Shown here one piece after another: positions 12,586 through 26,700 of a stretch of 64,000 nt of DNA. The stretch comes from Erythrocercus mccallii. Lineage: Eukaryota > Chordata > Aves > Passeriformes > Dicruridae. The notes beneath the pieces were generated by a model. The model searched no databases. It was not told where the DNA came from and worked only from the letters and a program-made list of their open reading frames with translations. Each line of letters begins with the position of its first letter. Position 1 is the stretch's first letter. The stretch covers positions 270,615-334,614 of the forward strand of contig VZRG01000774.1 of the NCBI GenBank assembly GCA_013397435.1, in the 5' to 3' direction. The position numbers were made by a program, and so were the translations under genes.

Positions 12586-15500
12586 CTTGAACAACCCCTA
12601 ATTCACTATCTCAAGAGCTTTCCCCTTGAACAGATTGCTCCTAAAGTCTATTTTATCTTTAGACCTGGAAGGAAAGTACAACACGACGATTTCATTCTGC
12701 ATGGAGACATTCCTTGCTGTTGTTCAGTTTTCACAACCTGTTACAACAGTCCAAGTCTACAGATGGGCTTTCTACAGTTACCACTGAGCACCTAGAAATA
12801 AATTTCCTGAATATATTTTGCATGGTTATATTCTTATTTGTTTCACCCAGAAACAAGCTTATGCTTAAAACAGGGAACAGTTAGAGGAAATGGTGAATCA
12901 TCTCAGAAAACCCCATGTATTTATCACACTACTAATCTTCCTGTTAAAAATCCAGGTGATTGCAGCAAGTTGTTAAACAGATGTAGACAGATTGGCAATA
13001 TTGGCAATAGATTGGCATAGTTAAATGCCAACAGTATCACAGGCATATAAATTGATCTCTGAAAAAAAAGTGACAGAGGAAACACTAGCATTGTAAATAT
13101 ATAAAGAAGATTTAAACATTCTTTTATTGATCATTTAATGTTTTCAACAATTAAATCTTGAGCTAACCAGTCATCTAGTTCAAAATGGTAAGTAAAACAT
13201 TATAAATGACAGTAGGATTATTTATGCCTGTCAATGGAAACCCAACAGTTTAGCCACTTGTATCCACTTCTCTTTAGTAATTTTCTGCCAAAGGTTAACA
13301 GAGAATGGCAGCTCTCTGTAATTTCAAACATTCTATCCAACAGAACTGGTCAGTCCTGGAGGTGCGTGTATGAAATGTTGTTTGTGGCCTTTTAACAAGC
13401 AAAAAATTCAACAGATACAGTCATAGTCTGTTAGAGGAATTGTAGTAAATTTTCAAACAATTAAGGCATTCTACTTGGGAGGTCGAGAAATACAATAAGT
13501 ATAACGGATGGTTAGAAAAAAATGCTATGCTTGCAAACTACAGCCTACAATAAATCATCTTTCCAGGAACACAGCTATCTTCCCTGACAGGAAGCAAAGT
13601 AAAACAGCTTCTGAAAGGGATAGGTGAAACTACTTTCTTCTTTAAATAACAACTGAAGTCAGATGCTACACTCAGCATTTGTTTTGGTTTTGACCAGAGT
13701 GACTTCTGCTACTCCTACATGTAAAACAGCAATAGTGGCCCAAGAGGGATCAGTTCTGATATTGCCATTCTTAATTAATCACATGGCATTAATCAGTGCA
13801 GGTATCACAGAAAACATAATTTCACAAATGCTTCTGCTTATTATAGCATTTTTAGCTATTATGATTGTGATAGGTTTAGCTGCACTTAAGTGGTTTCTGA
13901 TTCCTCTTGCCAACACAGGAGAGAAACTTCAATCTTCCAAATACTGCAATTCAGTGTTGGGGAAATCCTTCCTCATTACAGATGAGCAAATACCCAAAAC
14001 AATTTATATCTGGCAGGTTTGATTATCACAGAGAACACATGGTAACAGACTTGAAAGACTGCAAAACCCTTCAAAACACCAACCATGAAAAACTACTTAT
14101 CTCAAAAAACTACTTACTCTGAAAGTCAGTGAAGTGATAGAGTTACAGTTCTGAATATTACAAAAATGTAATGTTTTGCACTACATTTTAATTTAACGTT
14201 TCCTTTCACTACTCAGTTTTTTGCACCCTCTCAAGAGATTACCTTAGCATAGAACTTCTCAGTACAATTTTTTAAAGGATGGGTTTTCCATCATGTGGCA
14301 ATCCCTACAATGCAGTAACTGTGGGCTCTGGCCAAGAGAAAAGGAAGGGAACTCATCTCCCTTACTCCAGTGGCTCTATTGCAGGGGCTTTTACACTGTA
14401 AACTGCCGGTTAAATAGAGATAGCAGTTTCTGCATTCTGCATACCTGATTTGACAAATTGATTCATTTCAAATTCACAGAAGCGTAATGACAAGCCAACA
14501 GATGACACTATCCTCATCTATAATGCTAAGGTGATGGGGAACTAAGCATTTTAGTTGCATTCCTTGAGAACTGACAGCTAACTACTGGGTCAGCCCTGCA
14601 TAACAATCCTGCCTGCAATACATAGCATCTTTTTTTAATGACCAACTTTCAGGTTAGGCACCTCCTACTTCTGTGTACTTATTGCTGAAACCTATTTCAG
14701 CAGAAAAGTTTCCAGCATCTAGCCTTCCCCCTCATCCACTTGCAACTAACCTCATTTCGTTTCTATTAAAATGACAATGATCCACATTAAGAAGGTCAGT
14801 CCACCAAGTCAGTCACAAAAATTTGATTTATTTTTAAAAAAATCAATTTAATCTGCCATTGAAATGCATCTCTCTCTGCAGAAGTTATATAACTAGAAAT
14901 ATGATTTCTGTCCAGCTAAAATATTTTCAAATATCAATATCAGACCTGACTTAAAAATGTGTTGATAATAATTCATTTTCTAAAACTAGTTTATCAACTC
15001 TAAGAATGCTATAAAGCTGACCTTGTTTCTCACATTAAATTTTTCTAGCACCCTGAAGCTTAAGCTTTGGTTAACTGCATTTAGATATTATATGACTCTG
15101 TCAATATACACATTATTTAGACATCACAAATACTTTAATTGAGCTGAAATAGCCATTTCATTTCTATCCCACTGAGGTGACATATATTTAACTTAGAAAA
15201 TTAACATCAGCCACCAGAACATGCTTTAAAGTAATGCTGTAGAATTAAAAAATGCTAAGTGATAATGGCAGCACTTTTTATAAAACTGCAGTTAAATCTC
15301 TCAGTGATCTCTCTGCCTTTAAAGCTTCTTTTGTTTCATGTTTGAACTATTTTTATTGTAAATTTCACATCAAATTGCAATGACAGATTATCACCAGATG
15401 TGTTTCAGGGAAATTAGCCAAGGTTTGTTTGTTTTAAACAGATAACAAGATAAACTAACAGGAATGTCTTAAAGTTGGCTACTTGTGGCAAGAGCAGAGG

Positions 15501-18500
15501 TGTAGTATAGTAACAATTTATGACTTCTCTTTCCAACCTGCACCCAAAAAAAACCCCTCTTGGCAAAAGGTATGCTTTGAAACAGAGATGAAGTTAAACA
15601 TAATTTTTTTGTGAAATTCTTACTCAGAGAAAATGAATTTATGACTAGAGGTAAAAATTACATTAACAAAGTTTTTAAAGCCTTGAAGAACATAGATGCA
15701 CAACACCTATAATGAACTTTGAGAGATTCATTTTGGAGCATGAAATGCCAACCACAACATACAATCTAACATTCAGCTCTGCGTGCCTGATCAGTATGTA
15801 TCACTAATGCTTAACAATTCTGTGTAGACTTTAAAAGTTCTACATAATTCTTTTCCAGTTTTTCTAAGAAAATGTCTCAAACATGCAAAATTCTCTGCAA
15901 ACATACCTAGAAATTTTTCACAACACTTAACCAAATCTTAGGTTAAATTAAAAAAACTTCTAAGGTAAAATGCCTTTGGTATACTCTGCCTTATCAAATA
16001 TTAGCTCATGTGCAAGACGCAATATTCACAGAGTAAAGATCTGATTTTGTTTTGGGTTTTTGTTTATTTTTTTGGCTTGAGGGGCGAGGGGATGTGAGAT
16101 TTAAGCAGAGAATGAGAATCTATAGTATTTTTCTATGTTTTTATGGCAGTAAAATACTGAACTTTCATGTACTCTTGGAATCATTTCCTAACCTTTACAA
16201 AGGGATCCCTATTTCTCCAAGCACAGACTCTTCTCTGAGCTATCTACTTTAAGGGACTTTTAAAGTCATTCAGAATGGGGCTGACTTGACAACTATGTAC
16301 ACTCATTGGACACTCACCAATTAAACACAACAGCCTGTAACGTAAATGCAATTCTGCTGGTATCAGGTACATCAAGAGCCAAGAGGTCAGTTCAGCCTCT
16401 CTGTCCAGCTCAGCTCTCAGCTGTGCCAGTTGCACCATTTTATTAAATTATGCATGTACTGTAAGCAAGCCTACAGAGAGCAAATCTTTTTAGACAGGCT
16501 AACAGCAATGCAATCAGACTGACATGAGCTGAAGATGCTTTCATTTCTTTCTGTTATGTTAGAGCACCCAACTCATGCTACTGCATCTATGGAAAAGGTT
16601 ATCTAGTTAAAAAAGGACTTTGCAGTTCTCCAAAATAATTGTAACTGGTTGATTTTGTTCTTAATGCCCACTTATCAATTAATACATTGGTTTTTGTTTA
16701 GCCCACAACCAGAGTTTGTGGAATCTAAGACTGCTTAAAGTTTGAAAAAAATATTTTCACTGCTGGAAGAGAAATCAACTCCATATCCCAGCTTTCACTA
16801 GTCATCTGAGAGGGTCAGACCTGATCAAAAGCAATCCACAAAGCCATTTCAACATGACAAATTCTTACACATAGATATATCTAAGTGAAAACAAACTCCA
16901 TTTCAAAAGGTTCACATGAGATATAGGACACAAGGAGAAACCAAACACCTTTGAGTTCCACCCAAATATATTCCATCCCAAATAGTTTCTACTTGGCATT
17001 TCTATTAGCATTTTTTCCTTGGCTTCCTTTCCTTTCCTTCCTTCATTGTACTGCAACTGAAAAACTTCTGAAATTTCACCGAGGAAAAAAAATCATACCA
17101 TACTAGACCTACAGTAATATTAATTTATAAAGGCTGGAAGATTTGTAAAACGAGTGCAATAGTGAATCTGCATTTTTATTCACCGATAGCCAGAATGCAC
17201 CTTTCAAGGTACTGGTGTAAGTCATCAAGATAATAATTAGATAACCTACATAAACTCAAAGCTGAACTAAACAGCCAACAATTCTCTGATGTATGCAAAA
17301 ATGAAAAGGCTTCTGCTTACAGGACCCATTAAAGCTTGTTTGAAACCTAAATCCATTAAGACTGAATTTATAGATTATGAACAGGTGGAAAACACAGTTA
17401 TAAACTTGGGATTTTTAACCTCTTGCCTCTATCTGTCATTCCTTCTTATACATTCTTACACTCAAATTGATAAACAGCATTGGTTTACAAACCTCATTCT
17501 AAACTATTCTATTTAAACTGCACTAAGAATTCTGTTAACTAGTAATGACACATACAGAGCACAGAGGAAGAGGGTGCATACCTTTTCTGCTTGTGTGAGA
17601 GACCTTAGAGCCTAGAAACATAGCAGTGAGATAGTTCAGAGAACTCCAGTATAGAACAGTAAAATTAAAAACAAATAAATATAAAACACGTAGATTTCTG
17701 CCACAGAAGGAGTTGGAGTTTAGATATTTATCTTCTCTTTGTTCAGAAGTTTGTCTACAACACAAGCCAAAAAGCATAGGAAAGGACTTCATTTTTCCAG
17801 AACTGGCCACTTACTTACTTGACAATGTTACTACTGACTACTCCAGAGAGTTCCAACATCTCAGTTACCTTCAGCCCTGAGCTTGACTCAACAGCAGCTT
17901 TGTCACACATGCACCTATCAGCCAGCAAGACCAGAAGCAAGCTTAAGGTTAATCTTGCAAACACAAATCCACTGGACACAGTGATGCCCCATCAGAGACT
18001 TCAGTCCTTTCCTCCTGTTATGGTTTTATATGTCTTTCACACTTGAATACATTCTGAACTGTTAGCATCTTCTACAGCTTTAGCTTATTAAGCAACTGTA
18101 TAATAGCAGCAGCTGCTGTTTAGTTCATCCTATTTCAGTTTAAAATATTTTTGTTTAGACTTAAAAAATCATAAGAACTTCTTTTTATTTTTCCTCTCAT
18201 GATACTCTCAAACAAGGGTTTGCCAAACTGAGCTATCTAGACATATAAAGATTTAATCTGCTAAACAAGTAAAACAGAACTGCCCAACCAAACTATACGT
18301 AGACACTGAAGTGATCAAGGAAGCAATGAAACAGTTAAGATCTGGTTTCCTTGGAAGTGTTCCTTATTAATTGTCAACCCATGTGACATCCCACCCTTAA
18401 GGGGATGGGAGCACCTAAGATTCATAGATGTTTGTGGTTGAAAGGAATGCAAAAATCAGAAGGTGCACAAAAGTTTTAAAAGTTTCATTAGTAATTACAC

Positions 18501-21500
18501 ATGTGGCATGGAAACTGGTATGTTAGCTCCTGACTTCCTACATAAGCACATGGCAGTAAGTTTTGGATAAAGAGGGTGAAAGGGAAGAGAGGTGAATTAG
18601 GAAGGGAGGGAGGGAGAAAGAGGAAAAAAAGGGATCACCAGTCCTGGCTTCAGTGTTAATCTAGCCGGGATGTCTAGGATCCTGAGGAGCATGTGTGCAC
18701 AGACCTCACTCTTCTTATAGTTAAGTTTCCCCACCCTGGAGATAAGCTTTCCATGCAAATTAGTTATCATCACACTACATTCCTCTAGATCTTTCTGGAA
18801 GAAAGATCACAACATTGGTTCCTGTGGTTTTCACCAAGTTCTCACAGTGCTCCCAGATCATTTAATGTGTTCAAGAAAGTTGAGTTACTCTTAACAGAAT
18901 CAGAGTCCTCTTCACAGCAACACGCTCAAACCTAGCATTGACGTATGCTTCTAACAACAACCAGAATTCTGGAAAATTTTATTTAGGCAGCTGATACACA
19001 TATGCCACCTGATAAAGAACACATGAAACGGCCAAGCCAACATATCTTGGTGCAGAAGCTAAACACCACAATCCACACATGGGTTCAACTTTCGTTCTTG
19101 CTTCCCTACCCACACATTTCGTGTACATGGAGCAAATCTTGACATACAGACTACGATTTTTTCAGTTTTCCATACCACTGAGTAAGAGTTCAAGAAGTTC
19201 AAATCCAAAATGTCAACAATTCCATGAAGACTATTCTCATTTTGACAAACTTAAAGAGGCCATGAACTAGAGGTATAAATGGGTAGGTAAAATAAGAAAT
19301 ACTCCTTAGCCCCTCTTCACCTCTCCCCACACCCCAATTTCCATTGTCTTGAGTAATACATATCTAATTATCAGCAGGAATCATCTTCTGTCTAACCAGT
19401 GTGATTATTACAAAAAGCTATTAACAATTCTTCTTTGACATACAGCCTAAGAAAGTTTACTCATTTAAAGTGATGTTTAAACTGATTTTAACATAAAATG
19501 AAATGAGGAAAACATGAAAATATTAGAGGGAATAAGGCTGTCCCAGCTCTCCTTTTTATTAATAAGAACTAGGGTAAAGTTCTGGGTCATGAAGTACAGC
19601 ACCAAAGTCTTTTCCTTTTCTAATTCTGAATTGAAAATAAGGCTTCATAGCCAGAAGAACTGTCTATGAACCATACACTGGATAGGTCACAAAGCCAAAA
19701 CTGTATTTCTCTCCCATAGCATTCAGCAACATGGGAGCTACAAACTGCTTCAGCCCAGAGCCCAGGAAAATGAAGAAGGCCAGTACTTGAACAAAATGCA
19801 CATCCACAACTGCACATAGTGGTAGTTATGCTGGCAGCAGTGGTATGCTTCTGCTTTAATACAAAACACAAAAACTAAAAGTGTTTCCCACTTCAGCCTT
19901 GCAGAAATACAAAATTTGAGCTAAATTTCACAATTTATTTAACTGACACTGCTTTACTTTTTTGTTTCATGCACTGGCCTGAGTAGCTTCCAGTGCTGTT
20001 AAGGAGTCCAATCTTCTTGTGTGCAGGTAGATTCAGCCACACCTTCCTAAGAACAGCTTTCATATTAGTTTTCATCTGAAACTCTTTAGTCTGCTTAGAC
20101 TGTATTTACAAATGGGATTTCTCAAGTAAAAGAGAAATTTTTTTTTTACCTTTCCATACTTTTGGAATAACAACCTAATTTCAAAAAACCCTGAAATCTC
20201 TTCAGAAAAAAGAAATCCTAGAAAAAAACCCCTTGGTCTTCTTCTTCAACTATGCTAAATACATTGGTACATAGAGCTTCAGCCTCAGACAACACCCAAC
20301 TTATAGGATATACATTGTATAGGGAAAAAATTCCTCTACTATTACCTGTCCCCGTAGACATATTTTCTAACTGATAGTATTACTCAGATCTTCCTCTTTG
20401 CAGAATGTTGGCAGAATTTCAAAAGTGAGTCAGTCTCTTAAAATACATCTTGCATCACTGTAGGGATACCGTTCAAGAGTCCACTTAAAATTTACATAGA
20501 ACATTCTTTATAAAATCTATTTCCAGAAAGTTAATGCCTTTTGAGGGCAAAGCAAGTAGAAGTGTCACAGCTACTGGCTCTTAAGGAGCTCCCAAACACC
20601 AGCTAAAGAAGTGCATCAATCCAGTCATCAACAGACAATTAAACACACCATTTTGAACATCACAAGTGACTTTTCAGAAACAGTTTTTTGCAAGATGCCT
20701 CTTCAGTGAGTACCTGACCAGCTATGTTCCTGCCAATTGCATGTTAGGCTATTACTTCCACTCCACATGATGATACTGAACTGTCAGATGCCCAAGTGTT
20801 ACTTCCCATATCTCAGTCTTGTCCTCTCACGTTACTTTCACCATATTCAGCCCACTGATAAACCCATGCTTCATCGCCTTAAGTATCTCCACTCATTAGT
20901 TACTGAAAAAAGAAAGAATATGCTAACGGAGAAAAGTGTAAAACCCCTAATGCCCTACCAGTGCTAAAGGAACAAAATGGGAACACGCTTGGACACCAAC
21001 AGTGCAGAAACAAAATCAGTTGTCACTGTTAAAGTTATTGGAGACATAATTTATCAAGGAATCTTATCTAAATGCATCATTTGATAGAGTAATGGATTGT
21101 GCATTTAGCTCACCGTAACAGGCATGGCTTACAAGGACTTTTACAGCAAAAAGAAATCAGATACCTTCTGTCGGCCCCACTCAGCAGTGCTCCAATCCCA
21201 CAGCCTCAACTCCCCTCAATGCTCAGGTAAGGTGTGCTTTCCACAGTTAAACAATTCCATTTTCACTACATAAGCAGAATGAAAGCACACGTTCTATCTT
21301 CAGGTCTTCTATCTACGGAGATACTAAGAGTATCTATAGACATTTTGCAGCAGTCAGTCAAGACCGAATGAGAAATACCTTCTGCATGCCACAGATAATT
21401 TTATTCAAGGGTTGCAGCAATACTTACAGAGGGCATCTCAACTATTATCAAGTCACAGTAAAGTCATCAACACAATTATGGCATTTTCAGATGTCCAGCC

Positions 21501-22640
21501 TCCTCCACCTAAAATGAAATTCAACTGAAATGCATGGATATCTTAGAAGCCTGTGCATGGTAAAACCCTTGACTACTCACATGGTCCTCTAGACTCGGAA
21601 CTCAAGCTTTCACACAAGCCTCATCATGAGACTTTTCCTCTGTTTAAACAGAGTGAAGATGCAGACTGTAGCCCTTGGATCCCTAAGCTGATCCAAAGGG
21701 TGCATGTTTCTAGTGGTTCACTCCTGCCCCTACACTGCTCCCACTGTTGCGCCAATAGAAGTATTTGTGCAGCTGCATGATGAAAAGCAGCAGGGAACTG
21801 ATCCAGCCAAAGAGTATAATCTGCTGAAAAGATGGGGATGTGGGGGGAAGGTTTTATACTAACTCAGTTTTGTTCAAATCCAGCATGTATAGGAACCAGC
21901 ACGAGTGGCCAGGAAGCCCAATTTGGCACTGTTTCTGAATTGCAAACTGAATTACAGCCTAAGGTGAAGATCCTTTTTATCCTCTTTCTCAGCAGGCTCT
22001 TTCTGCTGAGTGCCAAATCAGCTTTAAGACTTCTTGCCACCCTAAATTAGGAGAGCTGGTTTAGTTGAGGGCACACTCTTGTCTCCTATGCTAACCAAAT
22101 CCTTCCAACCGCTTTCCTGTCAGTGTCACAAAAGAAGGCTTTTGGAATGCTTTTCTCTGCAGGTGACTTCAGTTAGGATGCTTAATAATAATCCAAAAAC
22201 AATGCTTGAAATTCACTTACAGCTCTCCCTGGCAAATGACTGCAAATATTCAACTTACAATATTTACAGCTTAATTTTTGGAACTATATATTGCTGGTAT
22301 GAAGATATAATAATTATTAGTCAGCAGAAACCTTTGTAATTTTAATTTAAGCCATTTATTCCTCAAGTAGCAATGAAAAATTGCCAAGATTCTTTTTATT
22401 CCTGCAAGCATGAGAAAAGTGCTATGAAAGGCAACAGTAGATGACCAGAGGCCAGGGAAACTGGTCACAGAAACAGCATCTACATGCAGCCCACCCAAGA
22501 GTTGAGCAGCATACAACTTTAGGACACCGCAATTAATACTAGGAAGCATTGGGAAGATTGAGAGTAAGTCTTCAACACGCTGTAAGAAACTTAAAACAAC
22601 AAAGTGTAACGAAGAATCTTTCAAGACCTACGGAAACAGG
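12586..22640 (-). other. Intron-like AT-rich sequence, no gene recognised
   Basis: About 10 kb of AT-rich sequence. It includes a 119-codon plus-strand frame (13,663-14,022) with one hydrophobic stretch, a short direct repeat of GATTGGCAATA type at 12,989-13,018 and a GGGAGGGAGGGAG tract near 18,604. Two small minus-strand exon-like segments (17,582-17,611 and 20,150-20,190) are treated under findings. No known protein, RNA or transposon is seen apart from the possible CR1 remnant at 18.4 kb. Confidence 0.5.
18418..18462 (-). mobile_element. Possible short CR1 3'-end remnant
   Basis: TTCATAGATGTTTGTGGTTGAAAGGAATG resembles in part the antisense CR1 terminus (AATCATAGAATGGTTTGGGTTGGAAGG). Only about 45 bases are recognisable, so this could be chance. 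Confidence 0.3.
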
Positions 22641-22649
22641 AGAAAAGGC

Positions 22650-23250
22650 ATATAATCTAGGGCCACATGCTTTCCCTATCTCTTTCCAGAATTACACCAA
22701 GCCTGCACATCACAAGGCCATACTCTGTGCAGTCCCCCTGGAGTGCCTCAGAGCCCTCACACCAGCTTGCCATCAGCAGATCCTTACAGTACACAGGTAT
22801 CCCCTGCACCATGGTGTGGCCACCCGCTGCTGAATGCTTTGTCATGCTGAGAGGAAAGGCACAGCAGAAGTTGTCCCCCTCAAGATGGAAAGAGCCGGGA
22901 GTAAGTGATGGGAGAAGAATGCAGCACTGGATGATGGTTCACCTCCATGACCGGTGCAGCCACCTCCTGTTGCTGCACTCCTGTGCAGCACCAGGAAGAC
23001 AATCAGCAGCCATGACAAGGGCTGCAGGTCCATCTAGGCTCCATCCAGGCAAGAGAAGAAACTGCTATGGAAGCAGAGGATGTGTGGGGCAGAGCAGGTG
23101 AAGTACCTAAGGAGAGGCAGAAGAGGTCAAACATGAAGGGGGTATATAGAAACTGAAGGTGTTGGGGTGAGAGCAGATGGCAAATGTTGAGTGAGGCCTT
23201 GACAGAACTCTCACTGCTCAGCAGTGTCTTGTGCAATGCCAGAGAGAGAA
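22650..23250. other. GC-richer segment of unknown origin
   Basis: About 600 bases richer in G+C than the flanks, with overlapping open frames on both strands (for example 22,667-23,101 plus, 144 codons). One minus-strand frame (22,842-23,033, 63 codons) starts MDLQPLSWLLIVFLVL, which looks like a signal peptide, and is followed by a Gly/Ser-rich low-complexity part. No known domain and no terminal repeats are seen. Possible explanations are an old LTR or unclassified transposon, a non-coding RNA exon, or a decayed gene. Confidence 0.3.
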
Positions 23251-23730
23251 AGGTTGCAAAGTGGTGATTGTTTAGGGTATTTCTGATTGTGGTTTGTTTC
23301 TGCCACATTTTTTAGCTAGCTTTAGGTTCACAAATGAGTATTTTCAGGCACTAGCACATTTCTCCAGTTTGTCTGTATTTACAAGTTACGGTGCAAGATA
23401 ATACTTGACCTCAGACTTGTATTCTGCTTCACATGTACAATTTCTTATTTCAGAAGGGCTGAGTAAAACATTTCAGAATATCTTATTTATATTGAAACTC
23501 AAATTCCTTACACACCTTCTAGTAAGTCTGTGAGAAGACTTCCCTACTGGAGGAAAGGTCACATCTTGGTGCAACAGGAAAAAACTCTTTTCAGCACAAT
23601 AATCTGAGTTGCATACCAGGCTTGTTCTCCTAATAAAACACACTACTTCCTTCTTCAGACTAAAATAATCTTAATGTAGAAAAAGCTGTCAGCTTTTTAG
23701 AATCAACCAGTTCTAAAAATACTCTTTGTA

Positions 23731-23785
23731 TAACATATTCATTTATATGTTACAATAAATGTATATATTATATATATATATAACA
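23731..23785 (+). repeat. (TA)n-rich microsatellite
   Basis: Alternating TATATA with a few interruptions, centred on 23,761-23,782. Confidence 0.8.
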
Positions 23786-26700
23786 AATTATAGTTCTGAT
23801 CTTAATTTAATAGAAATTTCCATTGCAGTTGCGTATTCTAGGAACATAATGTAAAGCCAGAAATTTGAGGGACAATGGTTGTTTGTTTAGGGTTTCATTT
23901 ATGAGAAATATAAAACTTATCTTGTACTTATTTCTGCTGCTGTTTCATCATTCTACAAGGAATGAGACAACCCTATACTACAATTCAACAACTCTCATTT
24001 TGTCCTTGTAAGTGTATCTATTTAAACAAAATCTTTTTTTGTACGAACTTCAGTGTCCTGCCATGTACAATACAAAAAAAAAAAAAAAGGTCAACCAACC
24101 CAAAAAACAAAACCCACCTAATTTGTCACAGTAAAAATCACTATCCTGATTCAATGACAAAACCAAGAACAGAAAGTTTAAAAGTAATCTGAACAGCATG
24201 GGACAAGGAGGAAGCCCTCCTACAAACATATTCAGCTAAAACCCTGCAAGTTCCCCTATAAGAATAGCAGTATGAGCAGTAATGCATTGAAATGACAAAC
24301 TGAGGCAACTCATTTAAGGAAGTGTGCCTTGAGGAGTCTTTTCTAAGGGTACTCAGCAAATAAACCAAGCAAATCACACTGTTGTATGCTCCAAATAGCT
24401 GAAAGGTTGATTAAATGTTACTTTATCCTAGCAATGAAGAACTGATACGTGGCTAACTACTTCTTACAGTTATCTGTAATCCAAGTAATTTAAGAGGAGA
24501 AGGCATCTCAAAGCTCTAAAGTATAAATGTTCTCTGAATCACACTGCCAAATCCTTAGTTCCACTTGAACAAGGAAGGCTCCTAGTCAATCTAAAACACC
24601 TCCAATTAGCCAAACCGTCTACATCAGGAAGACAATACACCTGCTTTCTACACATCTTTAAAACTAAGAGATGAAGCCCTTTACCCTTTTCCAAGGATCT
24701 GCTACCCTTGTCCAGGAATAAATGCAAAAAAATTAAACCATTTTACTCATTAGCTGGCAGTTTTTCTGCTCTGTTACCATTTCAATGGCAAAATTAGAAA
24801 AGCTGACTTAATATTTGTCACTGAGCCCCTGAAAACTACTCCCCACACACTGGTACTGCAGCAGTTTCTAAATCGATAAGCAGTACAGCTTTTACTCCAA
24901 ATATTCCCCTTTAGCTGTTAAAGTGCTCTGTTGGTTTCCAGGTTTAAGGATACAATGCATTAGGAGGCAGGAGATGCTATCTGCAGCCAGAATACCAACA
25001 GCTGTGCCCGGACTGTGCCTACTGCTGGCATAAGGATCTCAGAAAGAGGACTCTATTGTAGCTCAGAAACACGTAGCTTCCTCCCTGCCCCCCACACCAA
25101 AGTTACATTTCTATTCTCTAACAAAATTCAGTAAACCTGTTGCTGCTGAATATTGCCTTCTCTTTGGATTTTAGAAAACATTTCACTCCGTTTTAACATG
25201 CTGTTTGCCAGTAACTCAGACCTGATGGATCTCTATGAACTGTCACCTAACACAAAACCCAAAGTTTGATGTGACACTTCCATGACAAGCCATATTCCTC
25301 AACTCTACTCAGCCACTTACATTTAGTATTTTTTCCAAGTAACTTCTGATTTGCACTGTATCTTCACATTACAAATCACAGTAATTTTAAGATATAAGAG
25401 TAAGATTTAAATTTCCTTCCACGACTAAGTCACTGAATATTTTCTGGTTTTTGCCCCCCAAACTACAGGCAATTTCTACCTACAAATGCTTCCCAGCTTG
25501 TCACTTGGTCAGAGTTCTCTTCAATACCCTTCTAGAAGACCTTCACAGGTTTTGATAACAGCAAACAATCTTAAAGACAAAGGAAGACAGCTGCCTTATT
25601 CTCACACTAAATAGTTTTTGTGTCAACCAGCACTAAATAACAGTAATTTACATCACTGTATATGAGTTACTGGGGATTGCAGGTCAACTGTGTCACAGGT
25701 AAGAGAACCAGCTCTGAACCAGCATGATCAAGCTCTGGTGCAGAATGGATGAAATAAACATATCATCACAGAGATGGTGCTCAGTTATTTCAAGGGTCAT
25801 CTTAGATCCAGAAGTATCAGCCCTTTTAAGTTATGAAATGCCTACCTGATGACAGCTTACAGACCACAGCAGATTCCATTCAAAACCCAGCTTCACTGTG
25901 AACCCTGTGGTCTCAGACCAAGGACCTTGTGTGAAGACACAAACCATGCTAATTAGTACAGGCTCACCCTCAACTCGATAGAGGTCTCAATGAGTTTTGA
26001 AGTGTCACAGTACCCAAGTCTGTGGTTGTTGAGAAATTTTATAAACAAGAACAAATAAAATTCTGCTAGATGTAAAATAGCCACAGTGTTGTGTAAGCAC
26101 CATACTACTCCCACTCAAATCTTAATTTTATACGGGTTACTTCATCCCCTGCCAAGCCCTTCTAGAGGGTTATTCTGGCATATACTTTCGTTTCATGACC
26201 AGACTACTGCAATGGGAAGGTGTAGGTGAAAAAAAAATTAAGGTTAGCATATACTGAATATCTTTAATCAAAGCTGGCTACCTAATACCATTCAATTCTA
26301 CAAGCATTAGATTATGTAACATAGTAAAGCAATGAGCTGACCATGCATTTCACAACACAATCTACATATTTCTCCTCCTTCCTACGAAGCCACTAGCTAT
26401 GACTACAGCACTCAGCATCTTCAGCTCCTGTGTGTTTCTATCAGACAGAACCTGGGTGTATCATCACTACTCCCAGTAGCTTGGGCCATAATGCAATTTG
26501 CACATGCTTAACAACACTCCACAAGATAAGAACCCTCCCAGTCAGACCAAATCCCCTTGGAGAGCATTCATAAGTGCCTTGATAATACTACTGACTGCTC
26601 TTGAGCAGAGATTACCACCAATACCAGCAACTTGTATTATTTCAAAAGCAGGTTTGAACTATGAGCAAGTTTACTACTAGAGAGAGCTCTAGCAGCTCCC

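Noticed and set aside
13663..14022. 119-codon plus-strand frame with a hydrophobic segment
   Set aside because: Contains one possible membrane stretch (MLLLIIAFLAIMIVIGL) but no known family, no splice or promoter context; AT-rich chance frames often look hydrophobic.
17819..18046. Opposing open frames; the minus strand reads like a C-terminus (VTEMLELSGVVSSNIVK then stop)
   Set aside because: No ATG, the phase does not match the first exon, and the donor overlaps the stop; indistinguishable from chance.
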